A stretch of 64,000 nt of DNA from Caulobacter endophyticus (lineage in GTDB: Bacteria; Pseudomonadota; Alphaproteobacteria; Caulobacterales; Caulobacteraceae). The DNA lies in the NCBI RefSeq assembly GCF_003116815.1, contig NZ_QDKQ01000060.1:1-64000 (forward strand). Reading direction: 5' to 3'. Numbering within the stretch: position 1 is the first letter of the stretch; each line of letters starts with the position of its first letter. Shown here in pieces: positions 51,148 through 58,739 of this stretch. The position numbers and the translations under genes were made by a program. The notes under the pieces are model-generated. The model had not been told where the DNA came from, made no database searches, and worked only from the letters and a program-made list of their open reading frames with translations.

Positions 51148-52317
51148 TTAAACCTCCACAGCCCCCGCGTCATACGCGAAGAGGCCCAGGGTCTCTTCGT
51201 TCTTGATCTCGGTCATGCCGTAGAGGTGGGCTTCGTCGCCTTCCAGGCGGTCGGCGTTGAGGTTGGATTCGACCTGGATGAAGCCGCATCGTTCCTTGCG
51301 GGCGGCTTCGTAGCGGGCCAGGGCTTCGGGAACGTCCGACGCGGCTTCGAAGGCGCGGGCCAGGACGAGGGCGTCCTCGATGGCGGCGGCGGCGCCCTGG
51401 CCCAGGAACGGGGTCATGGCGTGGGCGGCGTCGCCCAGCAGGGCCACGCGGCCGCCGCGCACCCAGGTCTTCAGGGGCTGGCGGGCGAAGACGGCCCACT
51501 TGTAGAGGGCGGCCGGGTCGATGGTGTCGAGCAGGGCCTGGACGTCGTCGCTCCAGCCCTCGAAGGTCTTGCGCAGGTCGGCGAGATCCGCGCGGATCGT
51601 CCAGCCTTCCTCGGCCCAGCCTTCCTGGCGGGCGAAGAAGACGAGGTTGAGCAGGGTGGAGCCTCGCAGCGGATAGCGCACGGCCATGCGGCCCGGGCCG
51701 ATGTGGATGCCGGGGAAGTGGGCCAGATCCTCAAGCAGGGCGCTCTCGACCGGCACGATGGCGCGCCAGACGACGTGGCCGGTGAAGTGCGGCTCGCCCG
51801 GGTCGAAGCCCTTGCGCACGCCCGATTTCACGCCGTCGGCGCCGATCACGGCGTCGCCCTTGATCTCAGTTCCGTCGGCCAGGGCGGCGATCGCGCCGTC
51901 GGCAGTCGGCTCGGCGGCGACGCAAGGGCTGGACAGGCGCACAGTGGCCCGGCCGGTGGCCTCGAGCGCCTCGACCAGGATGGCGTGCAGGTCGGCGCGG
52001 TGGATGTAGACGTAAGGCGCGCCGTAGAGGTCTCGCACCTTCTGGCCGCGCTCGAAGGCGACAAGGTCGCGGCCGTCGGACCAGTGCTGCACCCGCTGGC
52101 GCTGGGGCTCGACGCCGGCCGTGGTGATCGCCTCGGCCAGGCCCAGGTGGTGATAGACGCGCATGGCGTTGGGGGCCAGGGTGACGCCGGCGCCGATCTC
52201 GCCAAGGGCGGGAGCCTGTTCCAGCACCTCGACGGTGTGGCCGGCCCGGGCCAGGGCGATGGCGGCGGTCAGGCCGCCGATGCCGGCGCCGGCGACGATC
52301 AGGTGCTGGGGACGCAT
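51148..52317 (-). CDS. FAD-dependent aromatic monooxygenase, salicylate-hydroxylase/NicC-like
   Basis: 389 residues, group A flavin hydroxylase. GAGIGGLTAAIALARAGHTVEVLE (10-33), the DG motif GDAVIGADGVKSGVRK (about 153-168), and GDAAHAMTPFLGQGAAAAIEDA in the C-terminal third. Size and motifs fit salicylate hydroxylase, 3-hydroxybenzoate 6-hydroxylase and 6-hydroxynicotinate 3-monooxygenase. ATG at 52317 with GGAGAC upstream. Last of a four-gene minus operon. Substrate unproven. Confidence 0.88.
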   Translation of the reverse strand: MRPQHLIVAGAGIGGLTAAIALARAGHTVEVLEQAPALGEIGAGVTLAPNAMRVYHHLGLAEAITTAGVEPQRQRVQHWSDGRDLVAFERGQKVRDLYGAPYVYIHRADLHAILVEALEATGRATVRLSSPCVAAEPTADGAIAALADGTEIKGDAVIGADGVKSGVRKGFDPGEPHFTGHVVWRAIVPVESALLEDLAHFPGIHIGPGRMAVRYPLRGSTLLNLVFFARQEGWAEEGWTIRADLADLRKTFEGWSDDVQALLDTIDPAALYKWAVFARQPLKTWVRGGRVALLGDAAHAMTPFLGQGAAAAIEDALVLARAFEAASDVPEALARYEAARKERCGFIQVESNLNADRLEGDEAHLYGMTEIKNEETLGLFAYDAGAVEV

Positions 52318-52359
52318 GGGTAGTCTCCGGAACTTAGGCGCCAAATCAGGCTGCCAAAA

Positions 52360-53226
52360 TCAGGCGTAGGTCGCCGCGTCGGCCAGCAGGGCGTCGAGCC
52401 CGGCGACCGCGTTCAGGCGGGGAAGGTCGAGAATGTCGAGGCCGTCGGTCGTGCCCTCGCTGCGCAGCATGGCCAGCCACTCGGGCGCGTAGCGGGCCAG
52501 GCCGTGCAGCAGCAGCATCGGGTGCAGGGCGATGGCGAAGCCCAGCTCCTGCAGTTCTGCGCCCGTGCGCACGGCGGTGATCCCGCCCTCGACCAGGTTG
52601 TGGACCAGGGGAACGCGGGCGGCGAAGCGCTCGGCCACGGCCCTGGTCTCTTCGAGCGTGCGGGGACCCTCGACGAAGACGATGTCGGCGCCGGCCTCCA
52701 GATAGGCCTCGGCGCGATCCATGGCGGCTTGCGGCCCCTCGACGCCGAGCGCATCCGTGCGGCCGATGATCAGGGTCTGCGAGCGGGCGTCGACGGCGGC
52801 GCGAACCTTGCCGACCATCTCTGCTACCGGGATCACGCCCTTGCCGCGGATATGGCCGCAGCGCTTGGGGAAGGTCTGGTCTTCCAGCTGCACGGCCGAC
52901 GCGCCGGCCCGTTCCAGCACCTTGACCGTCCGCTGGGTGTTCAGCGCGTTGCCGAAACCCGTGTCGATGTCGACGATCAGCGGGATATCGACGCGGTCGG
53001 CGATGGCCCGCACCGCGTCGGCCAGCTCGCCGACGCCGACGAGGCCGACGTCCGGACGGCCCAGGCGGGCCAGCGACAGGGCCGCGCCCGACAGGAACGC
53101 GGCCTCGAAGCCGGCCTGCTCGACCAGCAGGGCCGAGAAGCCGTCATAGCAGCCGGGCGCGGCCAGCAGCCGGCGGCGGCCGTCGGGGCCGGCCGCCAGC
53201 CGCTGGCGCAGGCGAGCCCCGTTCAC
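52360..53226 (-). CDS. Isocitrate lyase/PEP mutase superfamily enzyme
   Basis: 288 residues. Metal-binding VDIDTGFGN (Asp86, Asp88), EDQ (115-117) and the catalytic loop PKRCGH (120-125) are all present, as in methylisocitrate lyase and 2,3-dimethylmalate lyase relatives; oxaloacetate decarboxylase-type activity is also possible. The GTG start overlaps the upstream deacetylase stop (GTGA), so translation is coupled. It could cleave the final C4-C6 acid to central metabolites (inference). Confidence 0.87.
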   Translation of the reverse strand: MNGARLRQRLAAGPDGRRRLLAAPGCYDGFSALLVEQAGFEAAFLSGAALSLARLGRPDVGLVGVGELADAVRAIADRVDIPLIVDIDTGFGNALNTQRTVKVLERAGASAVQLEDQTFPKRCGHIRGKGVIPVAEMVGKVRAAVDARSQTLIIGRTDALGVEGPQAAMDRAEAYLEAGADIVFVEGPRTLEETRAVAERFAARVPLVHNLVEGGITAVRTGAELQELGFAIALHPMLLLHGLARYAPEWLAMLRSEGTTDGLDILDLPRLNAVAGLDALLADAATYA

Positions 53227-54152
53227 TCCGCGGCCTTGGCGCTGGCGCCGGTCGGGATGTGGCTCTCGTGGTTGGCCAGATACCAGTCGGCGATCTCCTC
53301 GCGGGTGGCGAACCACACGCCCGGCAGGTTCTTGGCGTGCTGGATGAATTCGCGCAGGGCGCGGATCCGGTAGGCCCGGCCCGAGACGTGCGGGTGGATG
53401 CCCACGTTCATGATCCGGCCCGAGGTGGCGCCTTCCTTGTAGAGGACGTTCAACTCCTCGATCATCACGTCGCGGTATTCGTCGGTGGTGTGGCCGCGAC
53501 GGGTGAGCAGGGTGAAGTCGTTGATCTCGTTCGAATAGGGCGTCGAGACGATCGGGCCGTTCGGCGTGCGCAGCAGATAGGGCTGGTCGTCGTTGAGCAG
53601 GTCGCAATAGAAGGTGCAGCCGTGCTCGGCGAGGATGTCGGCGGTCTGCAGCGTGCCGCGCAGGGACGACGACAGCCAGCCCTTGGCGCGCTTGCCGACG
53701 TACTTCTCGTATTGCTCCAGCGAGCGCAGGACGATGTCGCGCTCCTTGGCCGGTTCATGGGCGAAGTCGGTCAGCAGCTCGCCCTGTTCCCAGTTGTGGG
53801 CCAGAAGCTCCCAGCCGCGCTCCAGGCAGGCGTCGGTCATGGCCTTGCGGCGCTCGAAGGTCACAGCGTTGGTGGTGCAGCTGGCCTTGACGCCCTGCTC
53901 GTCGAACAGGTCGAACAGCCGCCAGATGCCCACGCGCTGGCCGTACTCGCGCCAGGTGTAGTTGGGGAAGTCGGGCGTATCGCCGGCCAGCACGTCGGGC
54001 AGCACGGCCGGACCGCCGGCGTAGTACTTCTCCTTGGTCGGCTTGGTGAGGTCCCAGGTCTCCAGGTTGAAGGTCATGACCAGGGCCACGCGTGCGCCGT
54101 TCGGCCAGATCAGCGGCTTGCGGTGCGGGAGCGGAACGTAATCGTATTCCAT
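53223..54152 (-). CDS. Polysaccharide-deacetylase-fold hydrolase, PuuE allantoinase-like
   Basis: 309 residues. VALVMTFNLETWD, YGQRVGIWRLFDLFDEQGVKASCTTNAVTFER, ELLAHNWEQGELL and GIHPHVSGRAYRIRALREFI fit the NodB-fold branch that includes metal-independent PuuE allantoinase and cyclic-imide hydrolases; it is cytoplasmic. The usual metal-binding D-H-H set of chitin deacetylases is not intact, as in PuuE. A ring-opening amidohydrolase role is therefore plausible. Coupled to the ICL/PEPM gene. Confidence 0.8.
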   Translation of the reverse strand: MEYDYVPLPHRKPLIWPNGARVALVMTFNLETWDLTKPTKEKYYAGGPAVLPDVLAGDTPDFPNYTWREYGQRVGIWRLFDLFDEQGVKASCTTNAVTFERRKAMTDACLERGWELLAHNWEQGELLTDFAHEPAKERDIVLRSLEQYEKYVGKRAKGWLSSSLRGTLQTADILAEHGCTFYCDLLNDDQPYLLRTPNGPIVSTPYSNEINDFTLLTRRGHTTDEYRDVMIEELNVLYKEGATSGRIMNVGIHPHVSGRAYRIRALREFIQHAKNLPGVWFATREEIADWYLANHESHIPTGASAKAAE

Positions 54153-54177
54153 GCCGGTACTCTCTGATCTCTGACGA

Positions 54178-54924
54178 CTAGTGTTCCAGAAGGAGCGAGC
54201 CGAAGCCGTCCACCTTGTCCTGGATCCCCATGCTCCGGAGAGCATGCCAGTAGGTGGCGGTGTTGATGGCCACGACCGGCTTTTCCAGCCAGAACTCGGC
54301 GACGCCGGCGACCTTGGCGAAGGCCAGGTTGGTGCCGCACTGGACGACGGCGTCGGCGCCTTCGGAGACCTCGATGGCCGCGCGCTTGAGGGTCTGCGGA
54401 TCCTCGTGGGCGATCAGCATCGGGGAGGGGGACTTCAGGCCCTTCACCTGGGTGACCTCGTAGCCCAGGTCCTCGAAGAACTTGCGCACCTGGTTGTCCC
54501 CGACCGGCATGTAGGGGGTGATGACCCCGATCTTCTTGATGCCCCCATAGGCCTTCAGCGCCGCGTCGACGGCGGTGGAGCCCATCACGACCGGCACCCC
54601 CCCGGTGCGCTCCAGCATGCGCTGGGTCAGGCGCTCGGCGCCGTCTGCGCCATCCCAGAAGGTCTCGGCCGACATGCCCATGACCACGCAGGCCGGGTCC
54701 ATGGTCATGGCGACATCGACGCTGTCCATGGTCGCATCACGGATGTTCTGCAGCATCACCATGAACGACTCGTCGTCGGTGACCTTGGTGTCCGGTATGG
54801 CGATCCGCTGGAAGTGGTTGGTCACGCCGCGTGGGCGCATGTCGTCGTATTCGGGCTGGACGCTCGTGTTGGTCGACGGCGCGATCACCGCGTACTTCAG
54901 GCGGTGTCCCAATGAATCCGGCAT
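54178..54924 (-). CDS. Maleate isomerase / arylmalonate decarboxylase family protein (Asp/Glu racemase fold)
   Basis: 248 residues. APSTNTSVQPEYDDMRP at the N-terminus is the family substrate loop; two catalytic cysteines are in place, Cys79 (DPACVVMGMSAETFW) and Cys196 (VVQCGTNLAF). Family members isomerise maleate to fumarate or decarboxylate arylmalonates. ATG at 54924 after AAGGAAGC. First gene of the minus operon that includes deacetylase, ICL/PEPM and monooxygenase; operator site 4 lies upstream. Suggests a maleate-type end product. Confidence 0.85.
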   Translation of the reverse strand: MPDSLGHRLKYAVIAPSTNTSVQPEYDDMRPRGVTNHFQRIAIPDTKVTDDESFMVMLQNIRDATMDSVDVAMTMDPACVVMGMSAETFWDGADGAERLTQRMLERTGGVPVVMGSTAVDAALKAYGGIKKIGVITPYMPVGDNQVRKFFEDLGYEVTQVKGLKSPSPMLIAHEDPQTLKRAAIEVSEGADAVVQCGTNLAFAKVAGVAEFWLEKPVVAINTATYWHALRSMGIQDKVDGFGSLLLEH

Positions 54925-55004
54925 GACGCTTCCTTCGACCTGCGACGTTTCGATGGTCGAGGAATGGCAAAGCCGAAGCGGCCGCGCCGCACCCCAGGAG
55001 CCGA

Positions 55005-55021
55005 TATCCGCCCGGCGGATA
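55005..55021. promoter_or_regulatory. Putative IclR operator, site 4 (perfect palindrome)
   Basis: TATCCGC-CCG-GCGGATA, both arms exact. It lies between the divergent maleate-isomerase-like operon (minus) and the DUF1330/monooxygenase/GST operon (plus). Confidence 0.75.
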
Positions 55022-55107
55022 GGAAAAGGCGCCGTCAGAGCGGGAAGGACGGGCGTCGCTAGGGTCGTCGTTGAACCACAACGGAAATTCCTCCGGGGGA
55101 CGAGACC

Positions 55108-55398
55108 ATGCCCGCCTTCATCATCGCCACCACCGTCATCACCGACCCGCCGCGCTTCATGGAGTACGTGAAGGCCATTTCGGGCCTGGCCGAGCGTTTC
55201 GGCGGCGAGACCTATGTCCGCGGTCCGGTGACCGAAGTGCTGGAGGGCGAGGTCCCCGAAGGCGAGCGCGTGATCGTCACCCGTTACCCCGACGCCGCCG
55301 CGGCCAAGGCCTATCTGCACTCTGACGAGTACCAGGCCGCCAAGCTCCTGCGGAAGAACGCGGGCGACGTCGTGGTCCGCATGATCGTCGTCGACTGA
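55108..55398 (+). CDS. DUF1330-family small protein
   Basis: 96 residues with a ferredoxin-like alpha/beta pattern: MPAFIIATTVITDPPRFMEY, GGETYVRGPVTEVLEGEVPEGERVIVTRYPDAAAAKAYLHSDEYQ. DUF1330 is the closest family; members often accompany aromatic degradation genes without known activity. GGGGGACGAG precedes the ATG. First of a three-gene plus operon. Confidence 0.8.
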   Translation: MPAFIIATTVITDPPRFMEYVKAISGLAERFGGETYVRGPVTEVLEGEVPEGERVIVTRYPDAAAAKAYLHSDEYQAAKLLRKNAGDVVVRMIVVD

Positions 55399-55469
55399 TC
55401 AAGACGCGTGAGCCGGGGCGCGAGGGGGAAACCGCGCCCGCAACGCCGATCCAAAACTAGCGAGGTTCC

Positions 55470-56669
55470 GTGGAACGATTCCAAGTCGTCGTCGCCGGCG
55501 CTGGGCCCGTGGGCTCGGTCGCGGCCTATCGGCTGGCCCAACTGGGCGTCGAGGTGCTGCTGCTGGAGGCCGCGCCGCGCTGCCCAGAGGACCTGCGCGC
55601 CTCGACCATGCATCCGCCGACGCTCGACATGATGAAGGCGCTGGGGGTGCTGGACGAGCTGGAGGCCCAGGGCCTTCGCGCGCCGGTCTATCACTATCGC
55701 AATCGCCTGACGGGCGAGGTGATGGCCTTCGACATGAGCGAGCTGGCCGACATCAGCGAGCACCCCTACCGGCTGCAATGCGAGCAGTTCAAGCTGGCCC
55801 GCCTGCTGACCGAGAAGCTGGCCGCCCATCCCAAGGGCGAGGTGCGGTTCTCGCACCGCCTGGCCCACTTCACCCAGGACGACCAGGGCGTCACCGCCTC
55901 GATCGAGGCGCCCTTCGGCATCGAGCAGGTGCGTTGCGACTATCTGATCGGCGCCGACGGGGCCAATTCGATCGTTCGCAAGTGGCTGGACGTCGAGTTC
56001 GAGGGCTTCACCTATCCGGAGAAGTTCCTGACCCTGTCGACCGACTGGCCGCTGGAGGATCACTTCAAGGGCCTGGCCCACGTCAACTACGTGGCCGATC
56101 CCAAGGAGTGGTGCGTGCTGCTGCGGGTGCCGTCGCTGTGGCGCATCCTGGTGCCGGCCAATGGCGAGGAGAGCGACGAGGCGCTGCTGTCGGACGCCAA
56201 GAAGGAAGCCGTCTTCGGCGGCCTGCTGGGCGAGGGAGCATCGATCAAGACCGCGCACCGCACGCTCTACAAGGTGCACCAGCGGGTGGCCAAGACCTAC
56301 CATGTGGGTCGCGTGCTGCTGGCCGGGGATGCGGCCCACCTCAACAACCCGCTGGGCGGGTTCGGCATGAACTCGGGCATCCACGACGTCTGGAGCCTGA
56401 CGCAGAAGCTGGCCGAGATCCTGCTGGAGAAGGGCGACGCGCAGGCGCTGCTGCCGCTCTACGATCGCCAGCGGCGGGCGGTGATGCACAAGTTCATCCA
56501 GACCCAGACGATCGCCAACAAGGCGGCGATGGAGGCGGGCACGGCCGAGGCCTATGCCGAGCGCGAGGCCAAGATGCGCCAGATCCTGGCCGATCCGGAG
56601 CAGCGGCGCGAGTACCTGCTGCTGCAGTCTATGTACAAGAGCCTCGAGCTCGAAGCGGCGACGGCGTGA
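55470..56669 (+). CDS. FAD-dependent monooxygenase, MhpA/PheA-like
   Basis: 399 residues. GAGPVGSVAAYRLAQLGVEVLLLE (10-33), the DG motif CDYLIGADGANSIVRKWL, and LLAGDAAHLNNPLGGFGMNSGIHDVWSLTQKLAEIL are characteristic of 3-(3-hydroxyphenyl)propionate-type hydroxylases. The start is GTG at 55470 with GAGG upstream. Shorter than MhpA (lacks the C-terminal thioredoxin-like domain). Probably hydroxylates a ring intermediate. The GST gene follows after 10 bases. Confidence 0.88.
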   Translation: MERFQVVVAGAGPVGSVAAYRLAQLGVEVLLLEAAPRCPEDLRASTMHPPTLDMMKALGVLDELEAQGLRAPVYHYRNRLTGEVMAFDMSELADISEHPYRLQCEQFKLARLLTEKLAAHPKGEVRFSHRLAHFTQDDQGVTASIEAPFGIEQVRCDYLIGADGANSIVRKWLDVEFEGFTYPEKFLTLSTDWPLEDHFKGLAHVNYVADPKEWCVLLRVPSLWRILVPANGEESDEALLSDAKKEAVFGGLLGEGASIKTAHRTLYKVHQRVAKTYHVGRVLLAGDAAHLNNPLGGFGMNSGIHDVWSLTQKLAEILLEKGDAQALLPLYDRQRRAVMHKFIQTQTIANKAAMEAGTAEAYAEREAKMRQILADPEQRREYLLLQSMYKSLELEAATA

Positions 56670-56679
56670 GGGCGGGGCG

Positions 56680-57306
56680 GTGATCCAGTTTCACACAATC
56701 CCGACCGCCAACGGCCAGAAGGTGCGGATCGTGCTGGAGGAGACGGGGCTGGCCTACAGGCTGGCCCCCATCGACCTCTATGCCGGCGAGCACAAGCGGC
56801 CTGACTACAAGGCCGCGCTGAGCCCGTTCGGCAAGGCGCCGGCGATCGTCGATCCCGATGGTCCCGGGGGCGAGCCGATCGTGCTGGCCGAGACCCTGGC
56901 CATCGCCTGGTACCTGGCCGAGAAGGCCGCAAGCGACCTTTTGCCCAAGGGGCCGGGCGAGCGGGCCGAGTTCCTGATGTGGGCCTCGGCGGTGTCGTCG
57001 CAGCTGGCCGGGGCCTTCACGAACCAGTTCGTGGCCACGGTGATGGCCCCGGAAAAGACCCCGTGGGCGATCGAGCGGTCGCTGGCCGACTGCCACGAGC
57101 AGCTGGCGGCGTTCGAGGCCCGGCTGGCCAGCCGCGTCTACATGCTGGGCGAGCGCTTCACGATCCTGGACGCACTGTTCTTCCCGATGGTGGCCAGCTC
57201 GGCCAGGCGCCTGGAAGGCGGGCTCGATCCCTACCCGAACCTGGCGCGCTACGAGGCCTTCATCGGCCAGCGGCCGGGCGTTCAGCGGGGCATGGCGGCG
57301 GGCTGA
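56680..57306 (+). CDS. Glutathione S-transferase family protein (Nu/Ure2p-like)
   Basis: 208 residues. Thioredoxin-fold N-domain with TANGQKVRIVLEETGLAYRL (residues 6-25) and SPFGKAPAIVD, then an all-helical C-domain. The TxNxxK motif resembles YfcG/Nu-class GSTs. In aromatic catabolism GST-type proteins act as maleylpyruvate isomerase or beta-etherases; which applies is not evident. GTG start at 56680, 11 bases after the monooxygenase stop. Confidence 0.85.
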   Translation: MIQFHTIPTANGQKVRIVLEETGLAYRLAPIDLYAGEHKRPDYKAALSPFGKAPAIVDPDGPGGEPIVLAETLAIAWYLAEKAASDLLPKGPGERAEFLMWASAVSSQLAGAFTNQFVATVMAPEKTPWAIERSLADCHEQLAAFEARLASRVYMLGERFTILDALFFPMVASSARRLEGGLDPYPNLARYEAFIGQRPGVQRGMAAG

Positions 57307-57398
57307 CGCGAACGTCGTTCGCCTGCAACCTTGGCGCCGTACCGGGCTCGAAAACCTTGTGAGACAGTCGCCCGCACGGTTAACGCGAGGCGGCCCGG

Positions 57399-57785
57399 AT
57401 GGAGCGCAGCTGGATCAAGGGCCGGGTCTTCGTCGTCGACGACGACCCGGTTCTGCTGAACTTCCTGGAGGGCGCGCTCGCCAGGTCCGGCTATCTGGTC
57501 CAGGCCTTCGAGACCGCCCGCAGCGCGCTGCACGCTGCCGCCATCGACCGGCCGGCGATCTGGCTTATCGACATCCGCATGCCCGACATGGACGGCATGG
57601 AGCTCCTGAAGATGCTGCGCGCCGGCGAGGAGCACCGGCAGACGCCGGTGATCATGGTGACGGGCGACGGGCGTCTCGACCGCATCGCCAGCGCCATGGG
57701 CGCGGGGGCGACGACCTACCTGCTGAAACCGTTCTCGCCCCAGCAGGTGGTGGAGAAGGTCTATGCCGCGCTGAGGTTGGGGTAA
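57399..57785 (+). CDS. Single-domain response regulator (receiver only)
   Basis: 128 residues, FixJ-like receiver: Asp14-Asp16 acidic cluster in VVDDDP, phosphoacceptor Asp58 in LIDIRMPDMDG, Thr88 in VIMVTGDG and Lys110 in YLLKPFS. No output domain and no kinase nearby. It lies within the catabolic island between the GST and SDR genes but may be unrelated to it. Confidence 0.9.
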   Translation: MERSWIKGRVFVVDDDPVLLNFLEGALARSGYLVQAFETARSALHAAAIDRPAIWLIDIRMPDMDGMELLKMLRAGEEHRQTPVIMVTGDGRLDRIASAMGAGATTYLLKPFSPQQVVEKVYAALRLG

Positions 57786-57801
57786 GGGAGCTACCCCCAT
57801 C

Positions 57802-57831
57802 CCGTGAAATCCCTTCGCGGGGATTTCACGG
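57802..57831. repeat. REP-like hairpin
   Basis: Perfect 12-bp arms CCGTGAAATCCC / GGGATTTCACGG with loop TTCGCG, between the 3' ends of convergent genes. Same style as the pair at 18412 (CCGTAAAATCCCC). No U-tract; may still halt both transcripts. Confidence 0.8.
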
Positions 57832-57857
57832 ATGATGGCAGGCGTGGCGAGAAACAC

Positions 57858-58574
57858 TTACCAAGCCACCTCGGCGCCCGCCAGGTCGAGGAACTTGCCC
57901 GTATCGTCGAGGCTCAGCCCGGCGATGACCTTCTGCTGGCCTTCGACGCTTTCCTCGACGGAGTAGGGCGCGTCGGGGCCGCCGAGCGCGGTGCGGGTCC
58001 AGCCGGGGGCCATGGCGATGACGGTGACGCCGTCGCCCTTCAGTTCCACCGCCAGGCCCTTGGCCAGCATGTTCAGCGCCGCCTTGGACGAGCGGTAGGC
58101 GTGCGAGCCGCCGTAGATGTTGGTTCCGATCGAGGCCAGGCCGCTCGACATCATGACGATGGTCTTCTTGTCGCCGGCCTTCACGTTGTCGATCAGCGCC
58201 GCGGTGATCCGGAAGGGCGAGACGACGTTGGTGGCCAGAATGTCGGCCCAGATCTCGTAGTCCATCCCGTCCAGGGTCTGGTGGGCCATGCCCTCGGGCA
58301 GGGGAATGGGGCCGTAGGTGCCGGCGTTGTTGATCAGCACGTCGATCGCTGCGCCTCGAAGACGCTCGGCGAAGGCGGCGACGGAGCCCGCGTCGTTCAC
58401 CGACAGCGCCTCGATGCGGACCTTGCCGGGATGTGCGGCGGCGATGGCCTGCAGGTCGTCGGCGGCGGCCGGATCGCGGCAGGTGGCGATGACGCCGGCG
58501 CCGGCGGCGGCGTATTGGCGGACGTGCTCCAGGCCGATGCCGCGATTGGCGCCGGTGATCAGGACCGTGGTCAT
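57858..58574 (-). CDS. Short-chain dehydrogenase/reductase
   Basis: 238 residues, classical SDR. Cofactor motif TGANRGIG (7-14), NNAGTYGP, and the active site with Ser in MMSSGLASIG and YRSSK in SHAYRSSKAAL. Start ATG at 58574 with AGGAGAG upstream; the frame continuing far upstream is antisense to the next gene and not real. Divergent from the fusion gene, with operator site 5 between, so probably part of the regulon. Confidence 0.92.
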   Translation of the reverse strand: MTTVLITGANRGIGLEHVRQYAAAGAGVIATCRDPAAADDLQAIAAAHPGKVRIEALSVNDAGSVAAFAERLRGAAIDVLINNAGTYGPIPLPEGMAHQTLDGMDYEIWADILATNVVSPFRITAALIDNVKAGDKKTIVMMSSGLASIGTNIYGGSHAYRSSKAALNMLAKGLAVELKGDGVTVIAMAPGWTRTALGGPDAPYSVEESVEGQQKVIAGLSLDDTGKFLDLAGAEVAW

Positions 58575-58647
58575 GGCGTGCTCTCCTGTTCGTTGCTGGC
58601 GGCGACTTGAACCGCTCGCCGCGACGCGGGCGTGGCGGCGGCGATCT

Positions 58648-58664
58648 TCGCCGCTGTGCGGATA
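58648..58664. promoter_or_regulatory. Putative IclR operator, site 5
   Basis: TCGCCGC-TGT-GCGGATA: exact right arm, 5 of 7 in the left, followed by ACGGGCCCG. Located between the divergent SDR and fusion genes. Confidence 0.6.
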
Positions 58665-58739
58665 ACGGGCCCGGCCGCCGGGAGCCGGCGAGGGACGGGC
58701 GCTAGGACCGAGGCTCAAAAGAGTCCGCTGGAGCCGCCC

